Below, one piece after another: positions 31,636 through 43,002 of a DNA stretch of 64,000 bases; the stretch's first letter is position 1; every line of letters starts with the position of its first letter. Below the pieces are notes generated by a model that did no database searches, was not told where the DNA came from, and saw only the letters and a list, made by a program, of their open reading frames with translations. Origin of the DNA: Fonsecaea monophora (Eukaryota > Ascomycota > Eurotiomycetes > Chaetothyriales > Herpotrichiellaceae); assembly GCF_001642475.1 (NCBI RefSeq), contig NW_019173936.1:558001-622000 (forward strand), in the 5' to 3' direction. The translations under genes and the position numbers were made by a program.

Positions 31636-33147
31636 ATGGCCAAATCTGCATTTGCTTCTCCCTTTCGCTACCTCCAGGGCCTGTTGGTCTCATCCACGAC
31701 TGTCCTGTCCCGCTCTGATAACATTACAGCCTCAGCCCATTCAAATGACACAGCTTATACCCCGAGTCCTGGAACACGTGCAGGGTCCTACGATTCTGTC
31801 AGTTATGGCAAGGGCAAAAGAAAGGCTGTGGAAGAGGATCACTCTGGGCCCAAGACCAAAAAGCGTGCGATAAGCATGGACCGAGACGCTTTCACACCAT
31901 ACGGGGATGACAGTGATGTGCATCAGAGCCCGTCGATCCCCAGCGATGGAATAAGGACGAAGGCAGACCTAGATCGAACCTTGATGCCACCCCCAGCGAC
32001 CCCTCACAGCCGAAGGACATCGTTGCTCGCACTACGTGCCGACCCTGAAGCGGTGCACGCTTCTCAGACGGGAATTCACGACGATGACTCGATATCGTTC
32101 GTTTCAACCGCAATGGCAAGGCAAAAGCTAGATTCCGTAGATTTCGACGCGATGGAGGAAGCGCGAAGGCATGCTGCTGCGGTTACTTTGCCTGCCAACT
32201 CAGGACTCTGGTCGCAGGCAGAACGCGAGTTATTTTTCCACCTCGCCTATCGTGGCTTCGAGCCTCTTCTTCCGCAAAACTGGATGATTGACTTTGACAC
32301 ATTACCGATTAGTGTGTTTGCACACGAGAACTCGGCAGAACCTCCACTCATCCAAAACATCCGAGACAACCAATTCAGGGCCAGCCATGCTCTGCGTCGA
32401 CTCTTCGAGGCCGGCCATGATATACGAGACAGGACACACGTCAGCCCGGGTATTCCCAGAGAAAGGATTCTGGAACAGTCTGTGAAGAGATACCTCTACT
32501 GGGCTCTGACAGATGTGGGACTTCGCCCAAGTTCAAAGACCAGCTATATTCCAGTCCACGCTGTCGTCGCCAGGAAGAAGGGTCGGTCTACGCTGCAGAC
32601 GCTTGAGGAGATCGCGAACAGGTTACAGAGGCTTTCGGTGCGACATCAAAGAGCTCAACATATTCACCCAAGCATCGAGACTCAAAGTCCAGATCTCATT
32701 GACACCGACGAAACGCGGGTAGCTGATGATGATGCATCTTCACCTACTCTTGTCGGCTTCGTGATCATCTCGTCGGTACTTGTCATTGTCACACTCAGCC
32801 CGTGTAAGAGGTATACACTGGGGCCCACAAAACCGCAAACAGATTCTCCATCTACCCCAGGAACTCCTCTTCGAGGCAGCGCGAGTGTCAACCCCGATCG
32901 ACTCCGCATCATTGCTGAGCTTGATTTCAGCCAAAGAGATCAAGATGTATGGAATGCGCTAGGCGTGGCAATTGTCGCAATGCAGGTGCGTAAGGAGGCT
33001 CAAAAAGTGAACCATGGATTCAGCCGTGGTGATACGAGTGGAACTGATTGGGATGTAATGTCGGAGGCAGATTCTATACTGCAGGATGACTTCGAGGGAA
33101 CGAGTACTTTGTCAAGGTTACAATTAGTTGACGACCCGGACCTCTAG
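31636..33147 (+). CDS. Conserved fungal protein of unknown function
   Basis: A single exon of 503 aa. The first about 180 residues are Ser/Thr/Pro-rich and disordered, with a basic nuclear-localisation-like stretch (KGKRKAVEEDHSGPKTKKRA). A folded segment begins at LWSQAERELFFHLAYRGFEP and continues through LLPQNWMIDFDTLPISVF and HALRRLFEAGHDIRD to YLYWALTDVGL, followed by a helical region. A hydrophobic stretch, VGFVIISSVLVIVTL, near residue 375 may be a beta-strand pair or a membrane segment. The C-terminus is acidic. The folded core has the feel of a conserved Pezizomycotina family and I can give no function. The basic patch hints at a nuclear location. Confidence 0.75.
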   Translation: MAKSAFASPFRYLQGLLVSSTTVLSRSDNITASAHSNDTAYTPSPGTRAGSYDSVSYGKGKRKAVEEDHSGPKTKKRAISMDRDAFTPYGDDSDVHQSPSIPSDGIRTKADLDRTLMPPPATPHSRRTSLLALRADPEAVHASQTGIHDDDSISFVSTAMARQKLDSVDFDAMEEARRHAAAVTLPANSGLWSQAERELFFHLAYRGFEPLLPQNWMIDFDTLPISVFAHENSAEPPLIQNIRDNQFRASHALRRLFEAGHDIRDRTHVSPGIPRERILEQSVKRYLYWALTDVGLRPSSKTSYIPVHAVVARKKGRSTLQTLEEIANRLQRLSVRHQRAQHIHPSIETQSPDLIDTDETRVADDDASSPTLVGFVIISSVLVIVTLSPCKRYTLGPTKPQTDSPSTPGTPLRGSASVNPDRLRIIAELDFSQRDQDVWNALGVAIVAMQVRKEAQKVNHGFSRGDTSGTDWDVMSEADSILQDDFEGTSTLSRLQLVDDPDL

Positions 33148-33591
33148 TCGTTGGTGTACTTGTGATGAATCCAGCTTTACGAGGTACAGACAGACGGATC
33201 TACTGCAACGAGTGTACAGACTTGGAAGTCGTCTTTACTTGCACACAGTACTCCATTCTATTACATGTCGTTGGTATGTATCTATGTAGAGCTCCAACCA
33301 ACAAAGGCTTCTCCTCCAGTCTCCCTCGTCGCGCTTCGGTCGTAAATGTCAATGAAATCGCCATGCTGAAGAGATCAAGGAAACCTCCGTTCATTCATTA
33401 CTGAAACGCAATGCCGAACGCAAATCCTACTGCGATACCATGTATTCCCGGGCCTAGACCGAGCTGCGACAGTGGACCATACATGGCCCTTTGTAGAAAA
33501 GCATCCAAACTTCCATTCAATAGCAGCAACAATCACTGGTAGGCAGAGCTTGTCACCACAATCTGTATTTCCCCGTCGCAAGCTCTTGTCT
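33148..33591. other. Convergent intergenic region
   Basis: 444 bp between the stops of the unknown gene and DNA polymerase delta. It must hold both 3' untranslated regions. No structure noted. Confidence 0.5.
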
Positions 33592-36500
33592 CTACCATAT
33601 GGCACCAACATCGGCATCGAATCTTGCCAGTTCTTTTCCTGACTCCTCTACTTCCTTTCTCGCTTTCATCCTCATATAGAAAATCGGACAATCCCGGCTC
33701 GAGCATAGCACCTCAGAGTGCATACTGCCCTGGCACCGTTGGCACTGTGTCCACAGCCTGGCAAATCTTACTTCCAGTTCGCCGACCTTTTTAATCTGCT
33801 TGGTGTACAGCTCGCCGATGCGGGGACGACAGTTCTCGCACACCGCACCCTTGGATTCCTGGGCGCTGACGAGAGGTTTCTTGCAGCCCATGCATGTCTG
33901 TGTCTTTTTGGCGAATTTCATTAGTCCGCCAAGGGTAGGGGCAGCAACAGAGATTGAGCGTGTATGGTCGCCGGCAAGTAGGGAATTAGCACGTCGCTCA
34001 CCGAGGATGGGCTCGAAGATTCTTCCCAGAGGGTTGGCGAGTTGGTTGTCCAGATAATATTTGGTGTCGATAGGGACGTTGTTCTCGAGCACATATATTG
34101 GATCCTCCGAGTTCTCGTAGTTCTTGGACCCGCTGGCGCCTTTCACCATGACATACGCTACACGGTCGCCCAGTGCTGGAGCTGAGCCTGCGTCGCGTTT
34201 CTTCATCCGCTCAGCTAGTTCCACATGTGCTTGTTTGGCCGTGTAGTCGCTTTTGCTAAGTGCTTTTGTAATCACTAGCATGCTGAGATCGATCTTGTTT
34301 TGTAAAAGGTTGGCAATAGTCTCCTTGACATAATCCTGCGCGCCATCTAAGTCTCGGTCGATCAAGATCTTTTTCAGAACTGTCTCAATGACGACTTGGA
34401 CGAGACGACAGTTATCCCGTCGGACAGTTTCAATGCCTTTGCTGTCCATTTTGTCATGCTTCTCTGGATTCGTCCAGTACAGTCCCGCGTACCTTTTCTT
34501 GTTGATTAGCAAGTAAGGAAAGTAGACCTTTTCGAATTCCAATTTGATCGGTTTGATAAATTTTGAAGAGACAAAGTTGGCGGCTTCTTCTCCAAGTTCC
34601 ATCGTCTTTCGAAGATCCTTCTCACCAAACTTGACCATGACTGAGTCGGTATCACCGTAGATGACCTGGGCGTCATGCGAATAGCCATTTGCCATTGTGT
34701 ACTTTTGTTCCACCTCATGCTTTGTCTTTTCGATCATTTGACGGCCATATGCTGTGGTGCTCGATGCGATGGCGAGACAGGGCAGCTTTCCAACAGTGGC
34801 ACCTGTGATACCGTAGACGGAGTTTGCAGATATTTTTAGAGCCAGTTGGCGTCCGTTGAGCACTGCCTTCTTGAATGGGTCTGTCTCTACAGCGAGTTCC
34901 TTCTTTGCACGCTTTCGTGCACTCAGCAATTCTTCCAGAATTTGACTAAGAAGTCCTTTGCGAACTTTGGCGGTGCAGAAGAGATCCCCATTGGGAGTGA
35001 GAATATAGTCTTCATCTTTTTTCAGATTGAGTTTTTCGATGATGTTCTTGTTCAATAGTGTGGTGTAACACAAATTGTGGGCTTGGATGATAGAAGGATA
35101 CAAGGAAGCGAAATCCAGAGTAGCAACGGGCACATCGTAATATCCTCGAATGGGCTCAATGACCGTCGCACCTTCATACTGCTCATCGGTGCTTTCGTTT
35201 CGCAGATTCGGAATGACCAATTGCTGCTCTAGAGCTTTCCTGAAAAGTTGGCTGATGAATTTCACCTGCTGCCCTCGGGCGAGGAGGTAGTTGAAAGGGA
35301 CACCTGTAACCCTGGCCATTTCCGTGTAGTTAACCAGGCACATGAGCTTGTCCATAAGTCGTTGGGGGAGGTAGGCATCCTTTAGACAGTAGACAGCCAA
35401 TCGTCTTCTCGAATCTGGAGTTCCATTGTATAGCTCTGTGATCATGGTGTGATGGACGTCCTCCTTCTGCTCACCCAAGAAATGTGCACAGACAGAGTTC
35501 AGCGTGTAGCTGCGAAGTTGGTGGTCTCGTTGGACGAGCTGCAGCAAATCCAACTGAATTCGGCCATTGGTGTTTGTGGACTTCGTATCACGATTACCCA
35601 TTTGCTTGCTGGAGAAGTTGGTGTCTTTGGCGTGGGATGCTACACTTTTCAGTCGTGACCAGTAAGGAAATTTTGTCAATTTCAGGTGTTTGGCCCTATC
35701 GAGAAGATAGGGGAAGTCGAAGTTTGCAATGTTGTAGCCGATGATGACATCGGGATCAACTTCTTCCAAGAATTGTCTCCATGCCATAAGCATATCAGAC
35801 TCTGATCTGTGTTCGTATATCTTCGTGTTCACAATTAGGCTGCAGGTGTCCAGTACAAAGACATTTCGGATAAAAGGCTTCGACTCGCCATATTTTGTGA
35901 CCACGTTTGCAATCTGGATAACGGGGTCTTGGTTGGCTTCGGGAAAGATGCCTTTGCGGCCAGCACATTCGATATCGAAGGACAGGATTCGAAGTGGTGC
36001 CATTTTTGCCCATTCCCCGTCATGTCCATGCGCGACAAGATCCCGATAGTGACAGTACGCCTCGATCTGGCAATTGGATTGGCGGTCATGTTGAGAAAGG
36101 ACGTGATACTTCTGTGGGGGAACCTCAACCCATGACATTCCGGTGATGCCCGTATCGATCATGAAGCGAAGAACGTATTGGATGTTGTCAAAGGTCAAAA
36201 TTTTGCTTTCAACGCCTTTCCACATCCCTTTATAGTTGGCATGTCCGTCCTCTATCGCAGTCCGTAATCGGTTGATAAACTTGGGGTCTGTCACCGTAAT
36301 CTTGAGATAAGGGCTCTTCTGATTGCCCTGAAACCCAAACAGGTTTTCGCGCAGCACCATCTGCACGGAATGGATGGCGGGTTGATGTTGTGCCAGTTGG
36401 GCCTCGAGGTATGCTTTGTACCCTTCCACATCCGACCGTTGGAAGTTGACCGGCGCCGCCACATAGAGGTAATGAAGGAAATCAGTGACGTGGAGAAGGA

Positions 36501-36965
36501 TGGAGTGGCCAGTCTGCTCTGGATTCAGCTAATGGTGGTTCAACAACACCGCGGTTAACGTACCTCCGATACACCAAACATCTTAAGGGCAATCTTTCCC
36601 CCTTGCAATGTGCCTTCCTCAATTTCGATCTGTTGAAAACGCAAAGGATCCGAGTCCGCGTTGAAGTTGTCCAGACTTGGTCTCTCCCACTGCTGGTCTT
36701 TCTCCGAATTGTTCTCTTTCAAGCCCGCAATGTCCTGTGTCATCTTTTCGAGAACTTCGGTTTCAAACTGGCTCTTGGGCTGCGACGAGCCCAGCTTTGA
36801 TTTAAACCTATTTGGGCCGGGCTGTGACGAGTGGAAAGAGACATTGGGTCGGTCGCCATTTAGTTTCCTCTTCTTCGCCGACGGCGGGGATTTGAGGACG
36901 TTGTGGGTGTTGGTGGTGTCTGTCAAGACCCTCTTCTTGGGCTGATCAAGAACACGTCCAGGCAT
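33592..36965 (-). CDS. POL3: DNA polymerase delta catalytic subunit
   Basis: The family B replicative polymerase responsible for lagging-strand synthesis and repair gap filling. Exons 36965-36564 and 36513-33592 give 1107 aa, matching fungal orthologues. Exon 1 starts MPGRVLDQPKKRV. The splice restores FGVSETGHSILLHVTDFLHY before YLYVAAPVNF. Exonuclease motifs are visible: LSFDIECAGRKG (Exo I) and YNIANFDFPYL (Exo II). Polymerase motifs follow: DFASLYPSI (A), KISANSVYG (B) and YGDTDSVMV (C). The C-terminal CysA zinc site (CMGCKKP ... CENC) and CysB site (CQRCQG ... CSSRDCPIFY, the iron-sulfur ligand set) are complete, followed by a short acidic end. It is divergent from RhoGDI. Two overlapping ACGCG cores lie about 135 nt upstream. 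Confidence 0.97.
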
Positions 36966-37096
36966 TTTCACGAGCCTGGTGTCAAAGACAGAAAGACTTG
37001 TGAATGAAGGGAAGATGGAGGTTTTGGTCGGAGGCTTGAAAGAGCAGTCGCGGAGAATCACTTATCAATCATTTGGGCAAGTGAGGAGTGACGTGA

Positions 37097-37106
37097 ACGC
37101 GACGCG
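37097..37106. promoter_or_regulatory. Tandem ACGCG cores upstream of POL3
   Basis: Two abutting ACGCG pentamers lie 132-141 nt upstream of the POL3 ATG at 36965, in the 335-bp divergent promoter shared with RhoGDI. They are MCB-like sites, expected for an S-phase gene; function is inferred. Confidence 0.4.
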
Positions 37107-37300
37107 CTTTTCTACTTTGGAATTGGCGTGATATTGTGCAGCCAGACCGCCACAACCGCCGCTGGCTCCAGCGTCCCACACCCCTCCAAACATCTCACAA
37201 CTCTCCTCTCACCCCATTGCTCACTCTCCAAAGCAATCGACGACGACAGATTTGGTGATTGGAACAACTTTATCGATAATCGTGTCTTGTGTCAGCAAAA

Positions 37301-38144
37301 ATGGCGGATGATCTGCAGGCCGAACATACTCCCGGTTTCAAGGTGGGGGAGAAGAAGACGTTGGAGGAATATCAGAAACTGGGTGAGTTAACCTGCTGTC
37401 TACCACTCCAACAAGTGTCTGGATGGTAGACCGCAGTCACCATTCCGTAGAGAAGAATGACGAAGAAGACAAGATACAGGGAAGATATCTGAGACAACTA
37501 CTGTGATCGCTGTTCTTTTAGAGTCCAGATCTGCTCCCTTCTCACCAGGCTTTGTGATCATACACTGACTTCCTCAACCCAAACCAGACCAAGGCGACGA
37601 TGCCCTGAATCGGTGGAAGCAATCACTTGGTCTAGGCAGTGGCACACCGATCGGCGACCCGAACGACCCCCGCACATGCATCATTAAATCTCTTTCGTTG
37701 GTGAGTCCATCCGAACCAGAAATCATATACAGTACCTGACCCAGACCAAAGGAAGTCGAAGGCCGACCAGATATAACCATCGACCTGACTCAACCTGGCT
37801 CCCTCGAAACCCTTAACAAACACCCCTTCACCATCAAGGAAGGCTGCAAGTACTGCATGAAGGCCGTCTTCACCGTCCAGCACCAAGTCCTTTCTGGCCT
37901 CAAGTACATCCAAGTCGTCAAGCGAAAAGGTATCCGTGTCAGCAAGGACCAGGAAATGATTGGCAGTTTTGCGCCCAACACCACCGATAAGCCCACATAT
38001 GAAAAGAGGTTTACCGAAGAAGAGGCTCCTTCCGGCATGCTCGCTCGTGGCCACTACGAGGCAAGTACCAGATTTGCTGACGATGATGACCATACACATC
38101 TCGAATTCCACTGGTCATTCGATATTGCCAAGGATTGGAAGTGA
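37301..38144 (+). CDS. RDI1: Rho GDP-dissociation inhibitor
   Basis: It extracts prenylated, GDP-bound Rho/Cdc42 GTPases from membranes and keeps them soluble. Exons 37301-37382, 37588-37700 and 37752-38144 give 195 aa, the normal size. The N-terminal regulatory arm reads VGEKKTLEEYQKLDQGDDAL and binds the switch regions. The immunoglobulin-like domain shows FTIKEGCKYCMKAVFTVQHQ, VLSGLKYIQVVKRKGIRV, MIGSFAP and the end LEFHWSFDIAKDWK, all characteristic. Introns are phase 1 and phase 0 with consensus GTGAGT donors. It is convergent with Ppg1, with 202 bp between stops. Confidence 0.96.
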
Positions 38145-38346
38145 TTGGGGGTTAGCCATCGTGGTGGCCCAACCCTCTTTTTTCCAGCATGTCGGCCTGG
38201 ATCCGACGCTGTTGTCAAACGGGCGATACCCTCGGGCCTTTAGCAATTGAGAGTCATCTTGGCCGCGAGTTCGTCACGACTGGCTTGCGGGATTTTGCTG
38301 TGGATGTTGCCCCCAACACCAGCCAACACGTCAGATGACCCAAACA

Positions 38347-39429
38347 CTAGAGAAAGTACTCAATGTGAGAACCTTGACCATCTTTTCCCTGCGTCTGTTG
38401 TTGTTGCTGCTGTTGCTGCTCGTTTCGATGTATGTCATTCTCCGGTGCTGCATCAAAGATATTGAAGTAGCGATCACCAGCATCACTGACTTCAAGAACA
38501 CTCGCCAAATTCCCGCAGCGATAGCAATAGTTTGGAGCACTCCAGACTGTGCTAAGGCGATCGTCGTACAAAATCTGATAGCCTTCCTGGCACAGTTGAT
38601 GGGCACGCAGGATATGAGACATGCTATTAACTTGCAGGAACTTTTTCACCACATCGCCTCCGAAAGTATATCCAGCTCCTCTCGGCGAGAGCGAAAACTC
38701 GTCTCGCTCCGGATCGGGGTCTGACCATACCAAGTCCGCCATGGGTCCTTCGTGGGGGATTTCTCGATATCTGTCAATGATTTTGATCTGGTCGATGGAG
38801 TGGATGGACGGAGAAAGGCCGCCGTGAACACAGAAGATCTGGTTATTGATGACCACGCTCAGGGTAAGGAAATCGAACATGTCGGTGAAATAGTGCCAAA
38901 CATTTGCATTGCCGTATTTTCGTGCGCATTCCGTGTAGAAGCCATAAGATTGCGTGACGCCTCGTGATTCATGATTGCCTCGAATGAGATGGACGCGCTG
39001 GGGGTATCTTAACTTTAAGCAAACAAGAAGGGAAATCGTCTCGACGCTGAACAGACCGCGGTCTACGTAGTCGCCTGCGACAGATTAGCAACAGGGCATT
39101 GCACAGCATAGGGCGCACTCATACCGAGGAAGAGGTAGTTGGTGTCTGGACAAAAGCCCCCGATCTTAAAGATTTCCAACATGTCAAAGAATTGGCCGTG
39201 GATGTCGCCAACAACAGTGACAGGAGCCGATATATGGACCACATTGCTCTCCTTCATTAACATCTCCTTTGCTTTTGCACATATCGCCTCGATCAGGGAT
39301 TCGGCGAGGAGGTTTTTCTTGTACAGTTGGGCGATGCATTCATCCAGGTCGATACTCGCTGTAGTATTTTGTCATTAGTGATATTCTGCCTGTAAGAGCC
39401 TCAGAAAACCTACCTGGTAGACCAGGCAT
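38347..39429 (-). CDS. PPG1: PP2A-like serine/threonine phosphatase Ppg1
   Basis: A PP2A-family catalytic subunit. In yeast Ppg1 works with the Far complex, affecting glycogen and mitophagy. Exons 39429-39414 (five codons only), 39358-39125 and 39074-38347 give 325 aa. Metal and catalytic motifs are present: GDIHGQF, GDYVDRG (completed by splicing) and RGNHESR. Further family segments are SYGFYTECARKYG, VHGGLSPSI, VWSAPNYCYRCGN and the C-terminal YFL, with the Leu that PP2A-type enzymes carboxymethylate. SIHSIDQIKIIDRYREIPH and the long tail between FDAAPEN and IEYFL favour Ppg1 over Pph3 or Sit4. The tail carries eight consecutive glutamines, encoded by mixed CAG/CAA, about 30 residues before the end. 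Confidence 0.92.
38395..38420 (-). repeat. CAG/CAA repeat coding polyglutamine in PPG1
   Basis: Eight glutamine codons in a row (CAG and CAA mixed) within the C-terminal tail of the phosphatase. A likely site of length variation between strains. Confidence 0.8.
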
Positions 39430-40020
39430 TGCAAAAAATAAAGCAAGTCTGCCACTGGTGCCGCCACAAGTGTTGAAGCACGGGAGCAGGGTGTTCAAGT
39501 GGCTGCGCCTAAGACAAGTTCTTTGAAACGCTGCAGGAGTCGCTCCGCTCTGTCATGATGCCCGACTCTGGGGAAAATGCTAGCAATGCTGCAGACGGAG
39601 AGAATGTAGGGAACACGACATGAAGGAAATAGGGAGGATGAGGATGAGAACTCGTCGAAGAGAATGGCTGGTTCGGTCGCAGGGGTGAAGTTCGACGCGG
39701 CGGCAACGCGGCTTTCTAAAAGAAGCAATTGTTCACACTTGTTTCCCGCTTCTAAGATTCTCATCATGGATATTTGCCTCGCATTATTATGTACCACTTC
39801 CACGTCCAGCTTCCCGCCGTCTTCATCCATATCCAGCCATCGGCACCCTGGCCATATGCCATCGCCTCTCATACTCTCTGACGATGTCGCCTCTCCTCTG
39901 AAGCAATAGCTCCATAGCTACTCGCTTTCTGCGGCTCTACAACCTCCCAAGACCCTGCAATGAACCGTCGCATTTCGGGTACAAACAGTCCCGCTTCGTA
40001 GACCCAAGAACTCGTTTGTA

Positions 40021-40051
<31 letters not shown>

Positions 40052-40441
40052 AGAGTAAGCACAGAATGACAAGGGTTTTCCCCTCTCTCCCTCTCTCTTC
40101 TGGGGGTTGCTGCTCCAAACGTATGAGAAAGCCCGAGGTTGTGTCTGCTCTTTGTTCTCTGTCGTCTGTGCTGTACCATGATATCCACTACTCTCAGTTC
40201 TCAGTGACTGAGATTTCTCTCCTACAGAGATGTCAGTTCGGCTTTGTTCCTTCCCCTTGCTAGCTTCGGTGGTGACTCTCGGTTTGCTTCTGTGCCTCGT
40301 GCAGCCCTTCGACATCAAAATCCCTCGCCGCTTTGAAGACTTGCTGTTTCACACTCAACTACTTCACATTCAATCTTAATTTGTTTTATTTCTTTGAAGA
40401 AGGACACCGGTGATTGCTCATCGTGACTTCCTTGACTCAAG
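39430..40441. promoter_or_regulatory. Divergent region between PPG1 and an unknown gene
   Basis: A 1-kb promoter region. A minus-strand frame (39872-39495, 125 codons, Ser-rich, ending RLLQRFKELVLGAAT) lies just upstream of PPG1. It may be an upstream open reading frame in the PPG1 leader or a small unrecognised gene; evidence is weak. A CT microsatellite lies at 40025-40051, and pyrimidine-rich sequence precedes the ATG at 40442. Confidence 0.4.
40025..40051 (+). repeat. (CT)n microsatellite
   Basis: About 13.5 perfect CT units, roughly 390 nt upstream of the unknown gene at 40442. CT tracts are common in fungal promoters and leaders. Confidence 0.95.
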
Positions 40442-41931
40442 ATGGAACCTGGTCATCAATCAAACGTGCTGCAGTCGCAGTATGACAGGACGACAGATCC
40501 ACGTTCAGGTCCAAGCCACCTCATGTTTAGTTACTACAACGGCGGAAACAGTCTGAGAGACAGTCACGGTGAAGAAAGCTATGACCACACCAGTTATCTT
40601 GGAGGCTATGGCGGCCGACAAGGTGGATATGTCCTGTGAGCGAAGCGAGAGCCTCCGTCAGACGACGTTGCCTTTTGACAATCTTCCCATATAGACCCTC
40701 GCATGGTACTCAAGCTGCCCAGTATCCCGACCAAAGAATGTGCTTCCAAGAAGGATATCACTTCGACCAGAGCTATATGTCCACAAGGTCACGATTTACG
40801 GGTCAATCGCAGTATAGCAATCGTGCTCAAGTCGAATTTCCAGCTAGCTTCTCGTCTCATATCCCAACGAGCGATTTAGGAGGACCACTGATTAAGCCAT
40901 ATCAGGGTGCGACTCATGAGCACAAAAGACCGGCATCACCACCAATCCCGGACGGACTGAATCAAGACCTCCCAACGCTCTCTCAGTGGAATGCTCATGA
41001 GGAATCGCGTGGCAATCTACCTCACGGATATGACATGCATTCGAAAGACAGTGTGCAAGCCCTCGGTTTCTCTGATGGTCTAGGTCTTGAGGCTGCACAG
41101 CAGTTCTCGCCAGTCCAACGAAGAATACAAGCCTTCGGCGCAACAATGGATGAGAATGACTCGATGGAAGCGCACCAACCAGTCATTGTCTCGAAATATT
41201 TCCGCAATAACAAGGATCTCACCTTCTTCAAACCAGTGCGCGAAACCAGACACTGGCACTATGTCAAGGACGATCCGGCGTTTGCAGATATCGCTACTGA
41301 TGGGGAGATTGTAGCATTTGAAGAACTTGATCAACGTAAAAACGCCATTGTCTCAAGCCACAACATTGCTGGAGCTTACCGCCGCCCCTCGATCTCGGTA
41401 ACAGCCAACGTTCACCAGCGCATTCAGACATTTCCACAACAGCAAGCGATGGAGACAGGCCTATCCATCGAGCAGGAAGAACGTCTTGCAGCTCTTGGAG
41501 TAACCGGGGCTCCCAAACCAGTTCGGTTTGCCATTCCCAAGCAAGAGGAGCAGCGGACAAGATCGAGGTCACCCGAAATGATGATAGGACAGCGGAACGA
41601 AGGTAAGAGCTACCGCCAGCGACATTACGGTCAAGGGGTCCAAGCAGTGCAGGCCCAAAATTGGCGGCATGACCAAGATCCAAGACATCGAGGCTCTCAA
41701 AGTGCTGGACAAATGACAAGCAGAGAGAGTGAGGGAACCGGTGAGATGGGACTCGGGCACGGTCAGGACAACCAGCGCCGAGGCAGAGCAGGCAAAACTG
41801 AAGGAAAGAGCAAGCAGCAGCACGCCAGCAAACCATGTGGGATATTCGATAAACATCTGCATCAGCACACTCCACGTCCTCACCCACCAAATGCTACAGA
41901 AGGGGAATCTAGCTTCCCCAGCGATCGATGA
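40442..41931 (+). CDS. Unidentified disordered protein
   Basis: Exons 40442-40635 and 40695-41931 (intron 59 nt, GTGAGC donor) join in frame to 476 aa. The N-terminal half is Gly/Tyr/Gln/Ser-rich with SYYNGGNSLRDS and SYLGGYGGRQGG, low complexity of a prion-like kind. A central folded-looking segment runs from VIVSKYFRNNKDLTFFKPVR through HWHYVKDDPAFADIATDGEI to FEELDQRKNAIVSSH. The C-terminus is basic, Arg/Gln/Gly-rich (RGRAGKTEGKSKQQ). No catalytic motif, signal peptide or membrane segment is seen. I do not recognise a family. The composition would suit an RNA-associated or condensate-forming protein, but that is speculation. Confidence 0.65.
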
Positions 41932-43002
41932 CCATTCGAAACACACTCGTAATGAGGGCCCAGTAATCGCGACAAACGCCCAGTAAATCATGGTGCAATG
42001 GCACAGGCGATAAGAACAGAACCACAGGTTAAATTGACAGCAAGAAATGATATCGGCTTTCAGTCCCAACAGGGATGGCGATGCCCAAGAGGCGCACTCT
42101 TATGGCACATGTCCGTTGGAGTATGCGCTCTGGGGATTTACCACACAAATGCAACATTCAGGGACCAGTAGGCGACATCTCATACGTCCTCGTGGAAATT
42201 GGACATTGGCATGGAAGCCATCGGGCAGGGCAAATCAGAGCAGATCCCAGACAGACGGTTCCGTCTTGTAGCTGGAACAAGCAGAGGGGCAACAAGGAGG
42301 CAAGACAGACACATGGTATTCGCTGCGAGGACAGAGGACATTGCTTTGGTGGGAAAGGACGCTTCGCTATGTGCAGAGGAGCATCTTACAGCTTCAAAAC
42401 ATCGAGCTTGTGCGCCGTTTTCAATCCAGCATGCTCTCTCTCTCTCGGGGGCGAGCAGATCAGACCTGTTAGGGAGCGCAGCGTAATCGTCATCTAAGAA
42501 GACACAGAAAGGGCCCGCTAGAAAAAAGACAATACCTATGAAGGGGTAAATTACAAGATCGAGATTCTTCTCGTCCATGGACCCCCGAATTCCAGGGCCT
42601 CTTTAGAAGTGAGATGCTTGAATTCATCTTTGTTTGTTTCTGTCGAACAGTACCTGTTCTCTATGTCTTGAGATGCTGTACATGATATGAGGGGTCATGT
42701 CTGTCTGTTTTGGCTCTCCTCTTTTCCACAATTCTCAACTGACTGCTGCGCTGCTACAGGGATTTGGGAAGGGGTTAGTTTGTAGATCCAGGAGGCGCTG
42801 CTGGAATTGCGTCCGTTTGGATGAACCCTCGACTTCGTCATCCACGTCGAGTCTGAGGTGCTGTGACTGGACTGGAGGAAAGGTGGAACGGCCTTTACCC
42901 TGATTTCCTGTGCATGACTGTTGCAGAAGCCTACATTCACATTTTGGTTAGTATTTATTGTAATCTGTAGTGGCGGCGTTTTTCAGGGGACATCTCGCCA
43001 TG
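41932..43002. other. Intergenic region
   Basis: 1.07 kb between the unknown gene and the SDR 3' end. Frames on both strands are short or overlap each other without recognisable content. A short CT run occurs near 42434. Confidence 0.5.

Noticed and set aside
39495..39872. 125-codon minus-strand frame before PPG1 as an independent gene
   Set aside because: No domain, and it lies in the expected PPG1 leader. Kept only as a possible upstream open reading frame.
40025..40051. CT tract considered as part of a mobile element
   Set aside because: A simple microsatellite with no flanking repeats or target-site duplication.
41294..41890. 198-codon minus-strand frame opposite the unknown gene at 40442-41931
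   Set aside because: A shadow of the spliced plus-strand gene; Cys/Leu-rich without recognisable structure.
42075..42578. Overlapping 140- and 132-codon frames on opposite strands
   Set aside because: They conflict with each other, and neither shows a domain or credible splice context.
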